Shown: positions 18,040 through 30,200, counted from the first letter of the stretch. The stretch is DNA of 64,000 nucleotides from Kuschelorhynchus macadamiae (GCA_030620095.1 JAUTXW010002391.1:248001-312000), one strand, 5' to 3'. Notes: a model not told the origin generated them from the letters alone. A program made the numbers and translations.

Positions 18040-18191
18040 AATAATAATAATAAAATTAATATTGTGCAATTCTATTTAGTTATAGTCAAATTTTGAAAAA
18101 AGCAATTGCATTTTTGAAGTTCTTTGTATAATAATAAAATTAATATTGTGCATTTTTATTTACTTATAGTCAAATTTTGAAAAAAGCAATA
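18018..18191. repeat. Tandem duplication of about 90 bp at the polymerase 5' end
   Basis: The stretch from GCATTTCTGAAGT (18018) to GAAAAAAGCAATTG (about 18108) is repeated, with small differences, from GCATTTTTGAAGT (18108) to about 18191. It covers the possible polymerase start codons (18039, 18069) and upstream DNA, so it may duplicate promoter or 5' leader sequence. Confidence 0.7.
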
Positions 18192-18205
18192 GAAATTAAT
18201 TGACT

Positions 18206-19109
18206 TTATGAATCCATTTCTTCAAATGAGTCAACTAAATTGTCAAAGGCCTGTTTAACATAATTCACCGTACTTTCGTCTCCCTTTTTAATTGTGATCA
18301 AATTAGTTAAATTTTGAATAGCGAAACCCAGACACTTAAGGTTTGCTATTTGTTTTTTATTTTTTTTATTAATTCTAAATTTTTTTTTTAATGATAAATG
18401 ATGGTTTCGAAATTGAATTTTCTTCAACTGGTGAATTATTAGGAGAAATATCCGAAGTTAAATTTGCATCAATTTGTTTTTCTTGCGGATCAGAATTTAC
18501 AATAGCATATGGTGAATTAATAGAAGATATAGCCGAACTTAAATTTTGATTAATTTGTTTTTCTTGCGAATCAGAATTTACAATATCATATGGTGAATTA
18601 GTAGGACAAATAGCCAAACTTAAGTTTTGATTAATTTGTTCTTCTTCCGAATCAGAATTTTCACTAAACAAAAAGGGAGAGCAAATTGGTCTCGGAGAAT
18701 TAATTGGCGATTTTAATGTTAAATAATTTGGATTAGATTTTTGAAAACAAACAATATCCTCATAGCTAGAATTTTGAGTTTCGTCAATGTCATTCAGTTC
18801 TTTAAGAGTTTGTTTAGTTTTTGTTGTAATTAAGTCCGTTTTGTTGTCAATAATGTCATTAAGATCGTCAAGAGTTTGTTGTTGAGTAGCTGTAAGTAAA
18901 TATTTTTCGTTGTTGTGTTTGTTGGCATTATTCTGAACTTGGCTATTATAAATAATTTCATTCAAGTCCTGAATAGTTTGTTGTTGACTAGTTGTAAATA
19001 CGTCTGTTTCATTGTTTTGTTGGTTTGCAAAATTTTGCATTTGAGTACATGTGTATAAGTCAAAGTCATTGTCAATTATTTTGCTACTCGATGCCAAAAA
19101 ATTGTCCAT
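18206..19109 (-). CDS. Acidic repeat-rich protein of unknown function (frame change at an A10 run)
   Basis: Start taken at the ATG at 19109 (MDNFLASSS); an upstream ATG at 19205 would add a hydrophobic segment from the TA-rich promoter and is less likely. Residues about 35-105 contain three copies of a Q-x-T-x-x-DLN-x-I unit (QQQTIQDLNEII, QQQTLDDLNDII, KQTLKELNDI). The next region has three copies of a roughly 26-residue unit with NSDSQEKQINQNLSSAIS and NSPY. The frame stops after FIIKKKI at 18375, just past an A10 run (18380-18389). In the +1 frame an open C-terminal part (18206-18380: IANLKCLGFAIQNL, DNLVDSFEEMD) follows. One A too many would explain the break. Ser/Asp-rich, probably nuclear or regulatory, not identified. 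Confidence 0.6.
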
Positions 19110-19169
19110 TATGAAAAAAATCGTAATAACAAATAAAAATGCCACAAATGTACATAAAAATGTCACCAA

Positions 19170-19189
19170 TATATATATATATATATAAG
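19170..19189 (-). promoter_or_regulatory. TA-rich tract, possible TATA region
   Basis: An alternating AT run 60-80 bases before the ATG at 19109. It could act as TATA box for the repeat-rich gene, or be a plain microsatellite. Confidence 0.3.
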
Positions 19190-19339
19190 AATTAAATCTT
19201 GCCAAATAAAAATGTTAGAAATAAAAATAAAAATTTACCAAATAGACACAATGTAAACACCAGAAAACTCGCGAGCTCTGCACAGTGTGAATGCAGAAAT
19301 CACCCCCCCAGGAAACTGACAGGGAAAGGGACAGCAAAA

Positions 19340-20200
19340 AAAAAAAAAAAAAACTTAAGTCTCTTCGATGGGCTGAGGCGATTTTATATGCAAAAGTTAA
19401 TCACATGTGTCCTACTTAAAGTTGAACGACAATCTCTGAAGAAAATAAAAACCACTTTCCCAATTCTACGATCATTTTCATATAATAGTGTAAAAATATT
19501 CAACTCCCTCCCCCTACATATCAAGTCAGCTCCAACTTTTCAGTCTTTCAGGCGTAAATTGCGAATTATGTTGTTAAATATTAATAATAAACATAGTTTG
19601 TAAAGGTGATGTAGATTATTTCAACAATATTAATTTTAAATAAATGGGTAGATAATGTCAAAAATTGCATATCCTATCTCAAAGGACTGTGCATTAGAGT
19701 GCGCATTGGAGTGTGCATGGTATTATTTTATTTAACATATATTTGGAATGTACAATCTGATATTATTAAATCATTATTCATTAGTTTTAAGTCTTTAGTT
19801 ATTTGTATATTTTTAAAATTAGGTAATATTAAAAGTAATATTAAGTAAATGGATGGTTGCGTGGAAGAGCATATTTGTATGAAAGTCGCCATCTCCATCT
19901 TATGACTTCAATTTCTTGTAATTTATATTGTTGTTGTTGGAAATAAAGGCACTTTGTATTGTATTGTATTTATGTTATTTACACACTCTGTAGTGCGCAT
20001 TGGAGTGTGCATGGTATTATTTTATTTAACATATATTTGGAATGATATTATTAAATCATTATTCATTAGTTTTAAGTCTTTAGTTATTTGTATATTTTTA
20101 AAATTAGGTAATATATTATTAAATGGTTGCGTTATATTGTTGTTGTTGGAAATAAAGGCACTTTGTATTGTATTGTATTTATGTTATTTACACACTCTGT
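19340..20200 (+). mobile_element. LINE 3' end with a tandem duplication
   Basis: After an A run at 19336-19354 an open frame to 19603 ends with SYNSVKIFNSLPLHIKSA, a typical C-terminal tail of CR1/Jockey-type reverse transcriptase ORFs. A 3' UTR with a GTATT simple-repeat tail follows (about 19953-19972). From 19699 to about 19992 the UTR, tail and 22 bases of flank are repeated at 19993-20201 with internal deletions. Because the flank TATGTTATTTACACACTCTG is duplicated too, this is a segmental tandem duplication, not a second insertion. Confidence 0.65.
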
Positions 20201-20201
20201 A

Positions 20202-20936
20202 TTGTTCCATGTTGATTTGTACGTGCAACATGCAAGGGTTCAGCTACTACAATATTTGTACATTCAGGAAATATAGCTCTATCGACCGGTGCTACCTTTT
20301 GCTTCCCGTGTCATTTCCGGTTAAACCTAAAATGAGACAAACTATAATACAATTGTCAAATCTTTAATATATAGCGTTAAACCTCTTTGGTAAATCAGTT
20401 TTTCCACCAGTTTTGTTTATTTGATATTCAATTATTCTTTCTTTTCTGAATTAATTTTATTGTTTACCGGTGGCGTCTAAAAATAGTTTAAATACTATAA
20501 GCACTGAAGGATTCAAATACATAAAAATATTCAAATGTTCAGATGTACTTAAATACAAAAGTATCTCTGTTCTTAGTTAACGCATGTGTATCGCTCAACA
20601 TCCACTCTGACATGGTTGTAGCGTTAAACTTTTCTATCCAATCATCAGACCATTTACTATGATAATTATTGTTATCCATAATATTTTTCATTTTGGCGCA
20701 TATCGTAGCATGATAGTCACTCAAATCTTTGTAGTCATGTTTTACAATCAGCTAGATATTTTTCATTACATATTGTTTGTTAATGATCCACATGTGTGAC
20801 ATGAATTTTTACGGTATGACTTGCTTATATGCTTGAGAAAAATTACTGTGTTACAGACTGTGTTACAGCAGAATGCTGTACCGTAGTAAACGATGCATAA
20901 CTTCTTAGAGTGCATTATTTGCAGCGCCTCAGGAAC
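20202..20936. other. Non-coding stretch
   Basis: Nothing recognisable. The 61-codon minus frame at 20539-20724 has no homology I can name. Confidence 0.4.
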
Positions 20937-21500
20937 AAGCTATGCTGAATCGTGGTAAGGAATGTATTTACGCGTTCCGGTCGAAGATTGGAGAGGACAC
21001 CACTGGGAGTCCCTCTTGAAAGATGTTTTTGCTTTTTTATCCTAGATAGAGGCGGTCGTGGTCGTCAGATCTGTATGTACCGTACTGGAGTCCTAACTGG
21101 GCACTGGTGGGTGAAATATTACTTGCATAAGATTGGATTCGGCAACGATCCATACTGCAGGTTTTGTGCTGAGGTAGATAAAACTACCGAGCATCTGGTC
21201 TGTCGATGTGACGGTTTAGTTAACTCCAAACTGCTTTGCTTGGATGTCACCTATGTGAAACCGGAGGCCTAAATTGTGCCCTTGTCGGGCTCTCCATTTA
21301 TGTCTGTCTATGTTTTTGTCTAGCCACTGTACCCTGGTTATAAGCATTATTGAGTGTTTTTGCACATCTGTCCAAGGTTTGACTAATTCCTCACAATACC
21401 GAATCCCAGGTAATCTTTTTTTGATGGCCTGGATTAATATCTTGAACGTTAAGTTTTTTGTAGGAGCTCTTCAGGGAATATTCTCCCTCGGGCAGCTTTA
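20937..21500 (+). pseudogene. R1/I-like LINE ORF2 C-terminal fragment
   Basis: The frame 20952-21272 ends with TGVLTGHWWVKYYLHKIG, then PYCRFCAEVDKTTEHLVC and RCDGL, the conserved GH...H...G...CRFC...TxxHxxCxC module (CCHC-like knuckle) at the end of R1/I-type LINE ORF2. Downstream frames to 21500 are broken. The N-terminal part is also degraded. Confidence 0.6.
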
Positions 21501-22270
21501 TGAGAATTAGGTTTACGGAGTCCCTCTGGACAGCCTCGAGCACCGGACCTGTCGTGACTCAGGGTCATGGCGTACGGAAGTAAGGGTTACTAACGCTCTA
21601 CCCACCCCTTTATTAGTCAACATTATTCGGAGGATGCGTCCAATGCTGCATTGTGTAGTCTTAGATGTGTGTCAGTTTCGGGGCAGGGTCCGCCAGGGTT
21701 TCTAAATCCTGAACGATAAGTTTCGGTAACTCCAGTAAGACTGCTGTAGTAACGTTGCTAGGTTAAATAGAAATGAACTAACATGGTCCTGTCCGGGCTG
21801 GGATAAAGGAATGGGGTGCCACAGACCGCAGGGTTGGACGGCGGCCTGTTTAGAAGTTAAGAGCATTGGTATATATGGCTCAACTAGACTACGCAAAATA
21901 GGCTGTTCAGTACCCTGAGGTGTAGCGTAGAAGGCCACAATAGGGAATTCTACTCTAATGGAGTAATTTGTGCCAGGGTTTCTTAAGAAGTTTTTTATGG
22001 TTATTCCTTAAGAAAGGTTTAATTCGGGGATTAAAGGCAGAATTTACCGCTGCTAACCTGTCCACTCTGAGGAAGACAAGCCAAACACATCGATGTAAAG
22101 ATCAATTTGGTGCAAGTCAGAGTTATTTTGGGAAGCATTATCGTCCATGGAGTTCTCTAGTCGGGGTGGAGCTAACCCTACTCTTTCTTAAAAGGTTAAC
22201 GGAGAACCTATGGTAAATATGTCCTCATCCCGTTCGTGGGCAGCATAGAACATTCTAGATGAGTAGGCGA
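21501..22270. other. Non-coding stretch, higher GC than surroundings
   Basis: No gene recognised. Base composition is less AT-rich than the neighbouring DNA, which may mean decayed retrotransposon body; short frames on both strands carry no known motif. Confidence 0.35.
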
Positions 22271-22503
22271 TGTATTATTCAATGGGCTGTAAAATAAAAC
22301 TAGGAAACGATTGTTAATCGTTTATTTCAATCTAAGATTAACTAGCACCTCGCGTTAACATAATAACATTGTAACCCGCTACATGTCTCTAGAACTAGGT
22401 TATGTTTTCTTAACAATGTTGACATATCACATTTATTGGATCCTAATTGACCCATTGTTGCCAGATCTATTCTATAGGCCTAAAGGTTAAACTACATCTT
22501 ACA
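22271..22503 (-). repeat. 3' LTR, 233 bp
   Basis: On the minus strand it starts TGTAAGATG directly after the polypurine tract and ends AATAATACA, the standard TG...CA limits. It includes AATAAA-type sequence (GAAATAAACG). Confidence 0.75.
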
Positions 22504-22514
22504 TCCTCCCCTTT

Positions 22515-23345
22515 TTATAAATTAAGCCGATTAGGGGCTCTAACAGTACGACCAGACCTAGTAGTCTTTTTAACAGGCAACTGAGGACTCATTACAGTAG
22601 AAGGCAAATCAACAGAAGTCTCTAAACATCTATCATTAAACCTAGTAGGAGTATCACAAACAGTTTGATGCTGGTCATGACATAAGTCACTATTATTTTT
22701 AACAACTAATGTATTATCATCTAACACTAGATTATTATCATTTTCAGATGAAGGGGCAAATTTACTTAAAGATGGTTTTATATCAATGCGATTGCGCCTA
22801 ACAATATCACCGGACTGATTTTCAACTAAATAAGACCTTGGAAGAGAATGTTTACTAATTAATTTTCCAGTGTCCCACTTCCTCTGAACATGATCATATA
22901 ATGTTACATCACATCCAGGACTCAAAGGGTCCAGATCCTTAACATTGTTATTATAATATTTCTTATAAGTATCATGCCTATTTTGTAGTTTTTTGTGAAC
23001 ATTTTCACACAACCTGGGTACAAGTAAATCACTACAGATTGGAATCTTAGTCTTGCAAATTCTACTCATTAAAAGTTGAGAAGGCGAATACCCTATACCT
23101 TTGGCAATACCTACTCCTTTTTCGGCAAGGCCATTTGAGCGCGGATAATGCGGGCTTCTTGTTGTGATTTTGAAATTCCAAGCTTTAGCAAAACATTTAA
23201 AATCATAACTATTAAATGGGTTGTTATCACAAGTTACAAAATCTGGGGACCCAAAAGTGCAAAAAAATTTTCCTAAGAGCCTTTATGACAGATTTTGTGG
23301 ATTTATCCAGTATATGAATTAACTCAAGCCAATTTGAAAATGAGT
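22515..23345 (-). pseudogene. Gypsy integrase remnant
   Basis: Core fragments: KSYLVVVDSFSNWLELIH (first Asp), FVTCDNNPFN (second Asp, reached after a frameshift near 23270), and SPHYPRSNGLAEKGVGIAK (Glu). A small deletion then joins GIAK to GIGYSPSQLLMSR. The frame 22515-23069 continues through KNVHKKL-like helices and a KPGxxV-type DVTLYDHVQRKWDTG strand region, ending RSGRTVRAPNRL. Confidence 0.7.
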
Positions 23346-23528
23346 CTACAACAACCAGGTAGCTTTTTCCACCAAATTTAAAAATACTGCTACTTGTGTC
23401 TCCTCTGCTTTGGACTTCAAATCTGTGGCAACCAAAAATACCTCAAATTTTTGCCAAAACTTTTTCCAGTTTTCGTCAATTTGCCCATCTAACACTAGGG
23501 GCTCTGGGGGACGAAACAAATTCTCCAT
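23346..23528 (-). pseudogene. Gypsy gag N-terminal fragment
   Basis: 60-codon frame. FRPPEPLVLDGQIDENWKKF followed by WQKFEVFLVATDLKSK is the usual start of Ty3/Gypsy Gag. After VAVFLNL the DNA switches into integrase core coding in another frame, marking the deletion junction. Confidence 0.65.
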
Positions 23529-23692
23529 ATCGGCGTTTTTCCAGATTAAAATTCACAATTCACCAGTGACTTTTTCACACATATACATGTGCAACTTATT
23601 CCGAACGAACTTTCGACACACAAAATTTACTATTTTCAGTCTCACAACATCCCGCGTGTGAACCTGACACCATGTATTATTCAATGGGCTGT

Positions 23693-26600
23693 TGACTGAA
23701 CCAGCAGCGGCTCGTTCGTTTTAATTTAATATATGTTTATAGCAAGCTAATTTAATGTGTGTTTGACAATTTTAAGTATCTGTGAGGTGCGTAGTCAGCA
23801 ATTCGGACTGGGGGGCTCAAAATCAGAAAGCAGGTGATATAAATATTTTAAGGTTCCTTTTGACTTTCCTTGCAAGAGGAAATTATTGCAATCGTATAGA
23901 AATCACCCTCCGAGATTTCTTCAGATCTTCACGTTTCAGGGATGTTGAAATTCTCAAATCCGTCGGTCTCTCTGTTTGGGGCATAGTTAAAAAACTACTT
24001 AACCGAATTTAACTAAAATTTTGCCCAAAAATCAAGTGTGACTAGGAATAAACTGGTAAAATTTTGGTGAGGAGCCTTTAAGGCTAAACAAAAAATTAAA
24101 TGTTTAAAATATCATTATCAAAAAACTATTTATACAATTAAGTTGAAATCTTACACAAAAATAAAGAGTGAAAAAGGGACGAACCTGTAAAATTTGGTAT
24201 ATCCTATATGGCGAAACAAAATGGCGGCATAATTTACCCTCGTATTCAGTAAAAAGGTTTAAGAGTTAGACCAGGTCTAGCTGCCATGGTACTTAAAACT
24301 CTTAGTTCGTCAGTTATGTTGCGCTTATATCACTGTCGTTTCATAATTGTGACATTTAGAAAAATTATTTATTCAATTGTTAAAAATGTCATCTTAAACC
24401 CATAATTATAACTGTCGAGTTAGACCTGGTTTAAATTTAAACCTTTTTAGTGAATATGGCTGTTTATGTTTAAAAAGTCAGTAAAATTCCATTTCCTAAA
24501 AAAAAATCTTTTTTTTTTGAAGAAAACAATAAATATCATAATTTATTTTTTTTATAGATAAGTAACTATAAAATAATACCGATAAATAAAACAAAAATTT
24601 AAAAATAGTATGTATATTTACATGTTCGTAAGTATGTATGTATGTACCTGTGTAGGTATGTATGTTAGAAAAGTAAATTTTAAAAAATCAGAGCATTGTT
24701 CTTTGCCTGGAAAATCCCTCAAAACAAATTCCGCGACACACACTGTATTTGTAATTTGTTATAAGGTAAGACTTGGATAGTTGGGTTCAAAAATAAGTCC
24801 TTTGTGTGGTGGAATTCGTTACGAGGAAAGTTCTGGGTAAAAGGAAATTTACCGAATTTGTTTGTGTTCTCGCCTCGGTTATTGCCAAACACCTGATTTA
24901 CTATATACATATACATAATTTGGATTGACCATATATGAGTAATTGAAAAAAAAAAAATATATCAAAAATACATTAAACTTTAGAATATTAATAGTATTGA
25001 TGTATAACAAAATTTAAAGGACTTATAAAATAATTCTTTTATACGCTTTTATATACTAAAATGTATAGGTAGGAATTGTATTATATTTGAGTTAAAACCC
25101 GAGGAACTAAGTAATTTGGAATTTGGTATGTGGAGGAATAACGTAAGCTATTTCCACGTAAATATCTGAAGATTAAAATCATGATGATTTAAACAAAATG
25201 TTTTATAACCAAGAGGCATTTTAAAACTTCGCAAAAATACGTTTGTTTTTAAATAAAAGCATATAGCCACAGAAATATAGAACTTATTCACATCCAGAAT
25301 AGTATATTTGTATTGAAAATAACGCATTTAAGCATTTGAAAAATGACAACAATGCTGTCTGTTTTGTAATTAGACTATAAAACAAAAGTGCTATGATCAT
25401 CGCAATGAATTAATAGTTGTAAAACTACACTTAAAGGACGTACATTTGGCATAGCGTCGTTACCAGTTCTATTTGGTAATATTTTTGTTATTATATTTTT
25501 GTAATTTTTTAAAAAACTTAGTTAATTACTTAAACAAAAAAACAATGTTTTATAGTCTAAGGTTAATTATTGTGTGTAGTTTTTTGACATACATATAACT
25601 ATGTTATGAAAATATATAAACATATTGGAGTAATTCGATAAAACTTTGCTTTGAATATTTAACAATTTTTAAAACATGACAATAACCTACACCTATCGAT
25701 GTAGTGGAGGGGGAAAAATTCAATCTATGATCCCGTGTTAAATGTAAATAGTTCGGTCTCTCTTCTTTTTATAGTCTAAGGGTGGATCAATGATTAGCCA
25801 AAGAAAGGAGAGCGCGTTGACAAATAGTTGTTGATAATTTTTGAGGGACAGAGAACTGTCAAGTTGAATCCTGCGAAGTCTCGTCAAAAAAAAGATTGGT
25901 ACTTTTTTTATTACTAAAATATACGTAGCTATGGCGTAAGACTGCTTGCATAAATATCCTAATTAAGTCTTAAAACATCTAAAATTAAGTCTATGAATCT
26001 GTGACTTGCATTTTTGCGTAGATTCCGTTTGTATTTATAGTTTTATTTCAGGGGGAATTTTCACCAAACTCCCCTTCCGTACGCGCCTGCTACCATATGT
26101 ATATAAATACATTGTTCGACTTTTTTTAACAGATTAGTCACTTTGGTCAGTATCTTTTTAGATCACTATATTTAATATTAAAGTATCCTAATTCTTATGA
26201 TATCAAAAGAATAACTGATTGTGTGGATGACAGCGTAATTAAGTAATCTTTAATATGCACATTCTTTTTGTACATCTATTATTTAATACATTGCTCGCAT
26301 TTCTACACACAGAAACTGAACTTAGTTTATACCACATTTTATTTTAAATTTCTCCTTAATTAGCTTATTCACTTTGATCACTGAGGCAGTTCATATATAA
26401 CATTTTAATTGTTACAAGTATTATATAAAAGTAAAATGATTTTAAAAGAATTTAACGTTTCTTTTTACTCATACTTTTAGCTAAGTTATTTACATGATTT
26501 TTATTTTTATTCAGTGATAAAAATAATCGTTGAAAGAGGCGGACATTTTTAAATCGGATAGAATAAATACGTGGATACTAAAAAAAATCGGAAACTAAAG

Positions 26601-27188
26601 TAGGTTGGATCGTATTCATGTAATTAATTTCTATCGTATCGTGAAAAAGAAAGAAGTTAAGTTTACCATTTCTTGATGTTCTAGATATTCACCCACTCAC
26701 ACTGCACAATAACCTAAGGTGATATTTTAAAATTTGATTTTCGGGTTTAGGACAATAAATAAGAGCTCGTTTAATTATGAAGTTGCCGACGTTTAGACCC
26801 TATATTTTTCAAGGCTAAAAATAAGAAAACAAGAATGTAATTGTTTTCCTTTTCCCTGATAGTTACTACATACATATGTCCAATAATAGTAAAACAGAAA
26901 TTTAAAAATAAAACAAATATTAGAAAATATAAAAAACAGAGATTAATAAAATGAATTTAAACATCTAAAAAAAAATTACACAGGACGACAAACAATTATT
27001 ACATAATATACGGGACATTATAAAAAAAGCTTTTAAAATAAATAGAGACATTAACGAGTACCAGAACATCTAATTACTTTATATAGAAATTAAAATCATT
27101 TGTTACGTGTCTTTTTCAAACGATAAGGAACCTTATGTCAAAAACTAAACTAAAATCGTTGTGTTATTTTATTACATCTCGGTATAAC
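23693..27188. other. Non-coding AT-rich stretch
   Basis: No gene recognised on either strand. It contains a TATG/TACG tetranucleotide microsatellite-like run at about 24631-24666, and homopolymer A and T runs. The minus frame at 24719-24916 has no known motif. Confidence 0.45.
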
Positions 27189-27224
27189 TAAAGTTACCAT
27201 ACATCCCGCTTTTAATAGGACAGT
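27189..27224 (+). repeat. Transposon end-like sequence (CCATACATCCCG...GGACAGT)
   Basis: The stretch TAAAGTTACCATACATCCCG followed by CTTTTAATAGGACAGT matches, in inverted orientation, 38174-38210 (CTAAAGTGACCATACGTCCT, then GCATTAGGCAGGACAGT). It looks like an inverted terminal repeat of a DNA transposon family. Near 27700-27725 a SSERVFS-like string could be a trace of a hAT transposase C-terminus, very weak. Confidence 0.4.
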
Positions 27225-30200
27225 ACCGTTTTGAAGCACAATGTCCCGGTGTCCTCGTGAAACGTCTCGGGGCACAAAAATGTCCCATTATCAAAAAAAA
27301 GATTATAACATTCTCAAAATGAAACTAGCAAAACAAGATAGCTGCTCTTATGCCTACAGTCGAACGGGGGTTAAATGTATTAGGCCCTAAAGGCATGTTT
27401 TTCGAGTATTGATAAATGTCCCACTGTCTTTTCGAGGGTCGATGTTTGTACTATAAAAATATTCAAAACTTCGAATGGGTCAGTTTGTTTACAGTTCTAA
27501 CATGAGAGAGAAAATATTCAAAATGAATATTTTAATTGAAAAGGGCAAAAAAATAAAACTGAAATATTTGACGAGTACTAATTAGAAATTACATTACCAC
27601 AGAACATGTTTCAGAAACTCTCTGAGTTAAAATATTCAGCCACTTTAAAGACAATTATTATTTTTGTACAATAAAATTATTGAGTATGTTTTGTGTCTGT
27701 CTGGTACCAAAATATCGTCGGAAAGAGTTTTTAGTTAAATTTGAACTACTCAATAACAGATCAAAATTGTTTTGAGTTTAACGTCACTATTTTTACTAAT
27801 TCTTTTTATAATGAAATTTTACCAGGGGCCCTCCCTAAGGGGGGACATTGGCTGATTTGTGATTGTGTTTGCAAATTAGGAGACACATTACAAGCAGAAC
27901 CGCTATCTATACCGAAAATACTGTTATATAAAAGGCATGCTATTTTTTAGGAATCCTTGATGATAGTTCGTTAACAATAAACAAGTTAAGGGCATTTTTT
28001 AAATCAGTTGGTTTTTTCGACCATGATCCCCCCCCAAAATTTTGCAAATGAAGTGTGTGTTTCAATTATTTGTATTTTTTTTGACAAAATAATAGATATA
28101 AAGAAAAAAACGAGTATAATACTATTTCAGTTAGTTCCATTTTTCGTTAAAAAAAAAAATGTAATAGAAAAGCCAGAAGTGTTAAGCTGATGATATTAGT
28201 AACATTACAAGATAATATTCACATATTGGGTAATAATACGAAACAAATCTCAATACAAGAGAAAGAACTTGGGCAGGAGATGAATGAAAAAAATACCTAA
28301 AAGCGTGCTAGTAGCCAATGTTCTCTATATTAAATAGAAGGTTCTAGTCCTGAAGAGTTGGACTGTAATGAAACAATTTTCAAGAGAAAAATCTGTTGTT
28401 TAATCGTTTTAAGTGTTTTATTATTTCCTTTCTAATTCTACATTACACAATAAGTATTTTATTTTGGTATTCATTTTTAATTAACCTACGTAGATGTTTA
28501 ATTGGTATAAATAGTACGAAAGTTTTCACGGCAGGAGTCAATTAAAAAATCATGGTTCTTGTGTTTAGACCGTGTCAAATTGGAATTACTTTCCAACTTT
28601 TCACCTGCGATTTCACGAGGCATCTTCAGGGATATTCACTGCACAATAAATGTTTACACTTTAAGCCATAATACTTATACAGTATATCTACGGATTGAAG
28701 TGGCAAGAAGACATAAGAAATAAAAAAAGAAAAGCTTTTGCTTGTCAAAAAAAATTATTAGCACTACAAATTTTCGATTTTACCATCTACATTAGTTTTT
28801 GAGAAAAATTTAAAAATTCTGTCAGTCTCATAATTTGACATTTTTAACTTTAATGTCTTAATTTATTAATATTTATTTATTTATTGCACAGTAAGTACAA
28901 AAGAAACCCCATTGAAACAAGTACCCCATTTTACCAATGCAAAATGATCGTATTTTACGATGGTTCTTGGTATTAGATCTTGTCAAATGCACGAAGCATC
29001 TTCAGGGATCTTTACTCCACAAGATCGGAAAACTCAGTGATCAGATATCGTATGCAAGATCTGCTAAATACGATTTTATAAGATTGCTCATACTGAAATT
29101 ATATCGATTGAATAGATAACATCGAAAAATATGACTTGTTTTGTCTCATGTTGCCTCATAAATATATTGCTACTAACTTTGAACAATTTTTAAATTTTGT
29201 AAACAATCTTCTGGCAGTTTCAACATTAACTGTTATTGTTAAAACGATTAAGCAAGCTATAATGGCTTCCAAAAAACTGTTTATAACAGAATAGTTGCGT
29301 ATAAATATATATATAGTTGATCAAACCCATTATACTATTAAATTTCTATCTTTAAAATATCTGAACACTAAAAACCCACGGATCTCACCCTACTGGGCAC
29401 GTTACTGGTTGGTGTTCAAAAAAAATCATCAGAAAAACAGGTATTTTAAAAGAGGAAGGGAAAAAATGCAGAAACGTAATATAATTGTTTGAGACCGTGA
29501 TTAAAATTTAAATTAAATGAATTTTTAGTTAGTTGGTTAAGCTTATTTAAATACAGTTAGAAATCTGTTTTTTTTCTTCTGCTATAATTACAAACTATTA
29601 AGCTTATTAAAAAAGAAATATCCAAAAGCCACAAGTTCTTACTGCCATAATAAAGAGATAAGATTATTGCGCCGATTAAAATGTATTTCCTTTTTGATTT
29701 ACATTTCCAATCACTGGCGTCATTGAATGAAAGGTTATACATTTTCTTAAACCTCACCTGCTACTTTTTTTTTTAATTTACTCATTTACCAGAGAATAAC
29801 TGGAAATACATGATATTGTATAATATCTAATCAGTTAATCAAAATAAATTAAAATACTCTAATCAATTATGTTTTTCGCTGATAACAATGATTCTTGTTT
29901 TTTCACGTGTTTAAAAAATTTCACCCTTCTCACTGCTTAATTAGTACCTAAGATACTGAACAGAGGTAGGTTTGAGTTCAGCTCGGTAAAAAAATGGCGT
30001 CTAATCCGGAACTTTAACTAAACTTACACTAACAAACATAATATATCCGTAGCGTAAATAGGGGAGCATTGGGGGCACGTATCTTTTCTCCTTAACCAGC
30101 TAAGATTTTTCACAAATAATCTCCCAAACAATAATTCCAAATTAACGCCTATACATAACAATTACACGTTCTATATAAATGTATTAAGTTTTATGTTTTT

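Larger units (their letters stand above)
3430..19200. mobile_element. Maverick/Polinton (adintovirus-like) element, degraded
   Basis: The hallmark Polinton set lies in one block: double-jelly-roll major capsid protein, penton-like minor capsid protein, adenain-like protease, FtsK/HerA-type packaging ATPase, retroviral-type integrase with chromodomain, and protein-primed DNA polymerase B. Accessory genes include a phospholipase A2 protein and a BIR protein. The length of about 15.8 kb fits the family range of 15-25 kb. Limits are set by the outermost genes, because I could not find terminal inverted repeats or the 6-bp target duplication; LINE sequence begins near 19.35 kb and may have removed the right end. 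Several genes carry frameshifts or stops (7985-7991, 9340-9342, about 10230-10266, about 15235, 18380-18389), so this is an ageing copy or one with indel errors in homopolymers. Confidence 0.93.
22271..23692 (-). mobile_element. Internally deleted Ty3/Gypsy LTR retrotransposon
   Basis: Read on the minus strand: remnant of a 5' LTR end (23673-23692), primer-binding-like TGGTGTCAGGTTCACACG just inside it, gag start (ATG at 23528), a deletion junction near 23375-23400, integrase core and C-terminus, polypurine tract AAAAAGGGGAGGA (22504-22516), and a full 3' LTR (22271-22503). Protease, reverse transcriptase and RNase H are absent. The 5' LTR keeps only about 20 bases identical to the 3' LTR end (TGTATTATTCAATGGGCTGT on plus), so target duplication cannot be tested. 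Confidence 0.8.

Noticed and set aside
18040..18200. CRISPR-like or origin-like tandem repeats
   Set aside because: It is a single roughly 90-bp duplication, with no regular spacers; context is a eukaryotic transposon.
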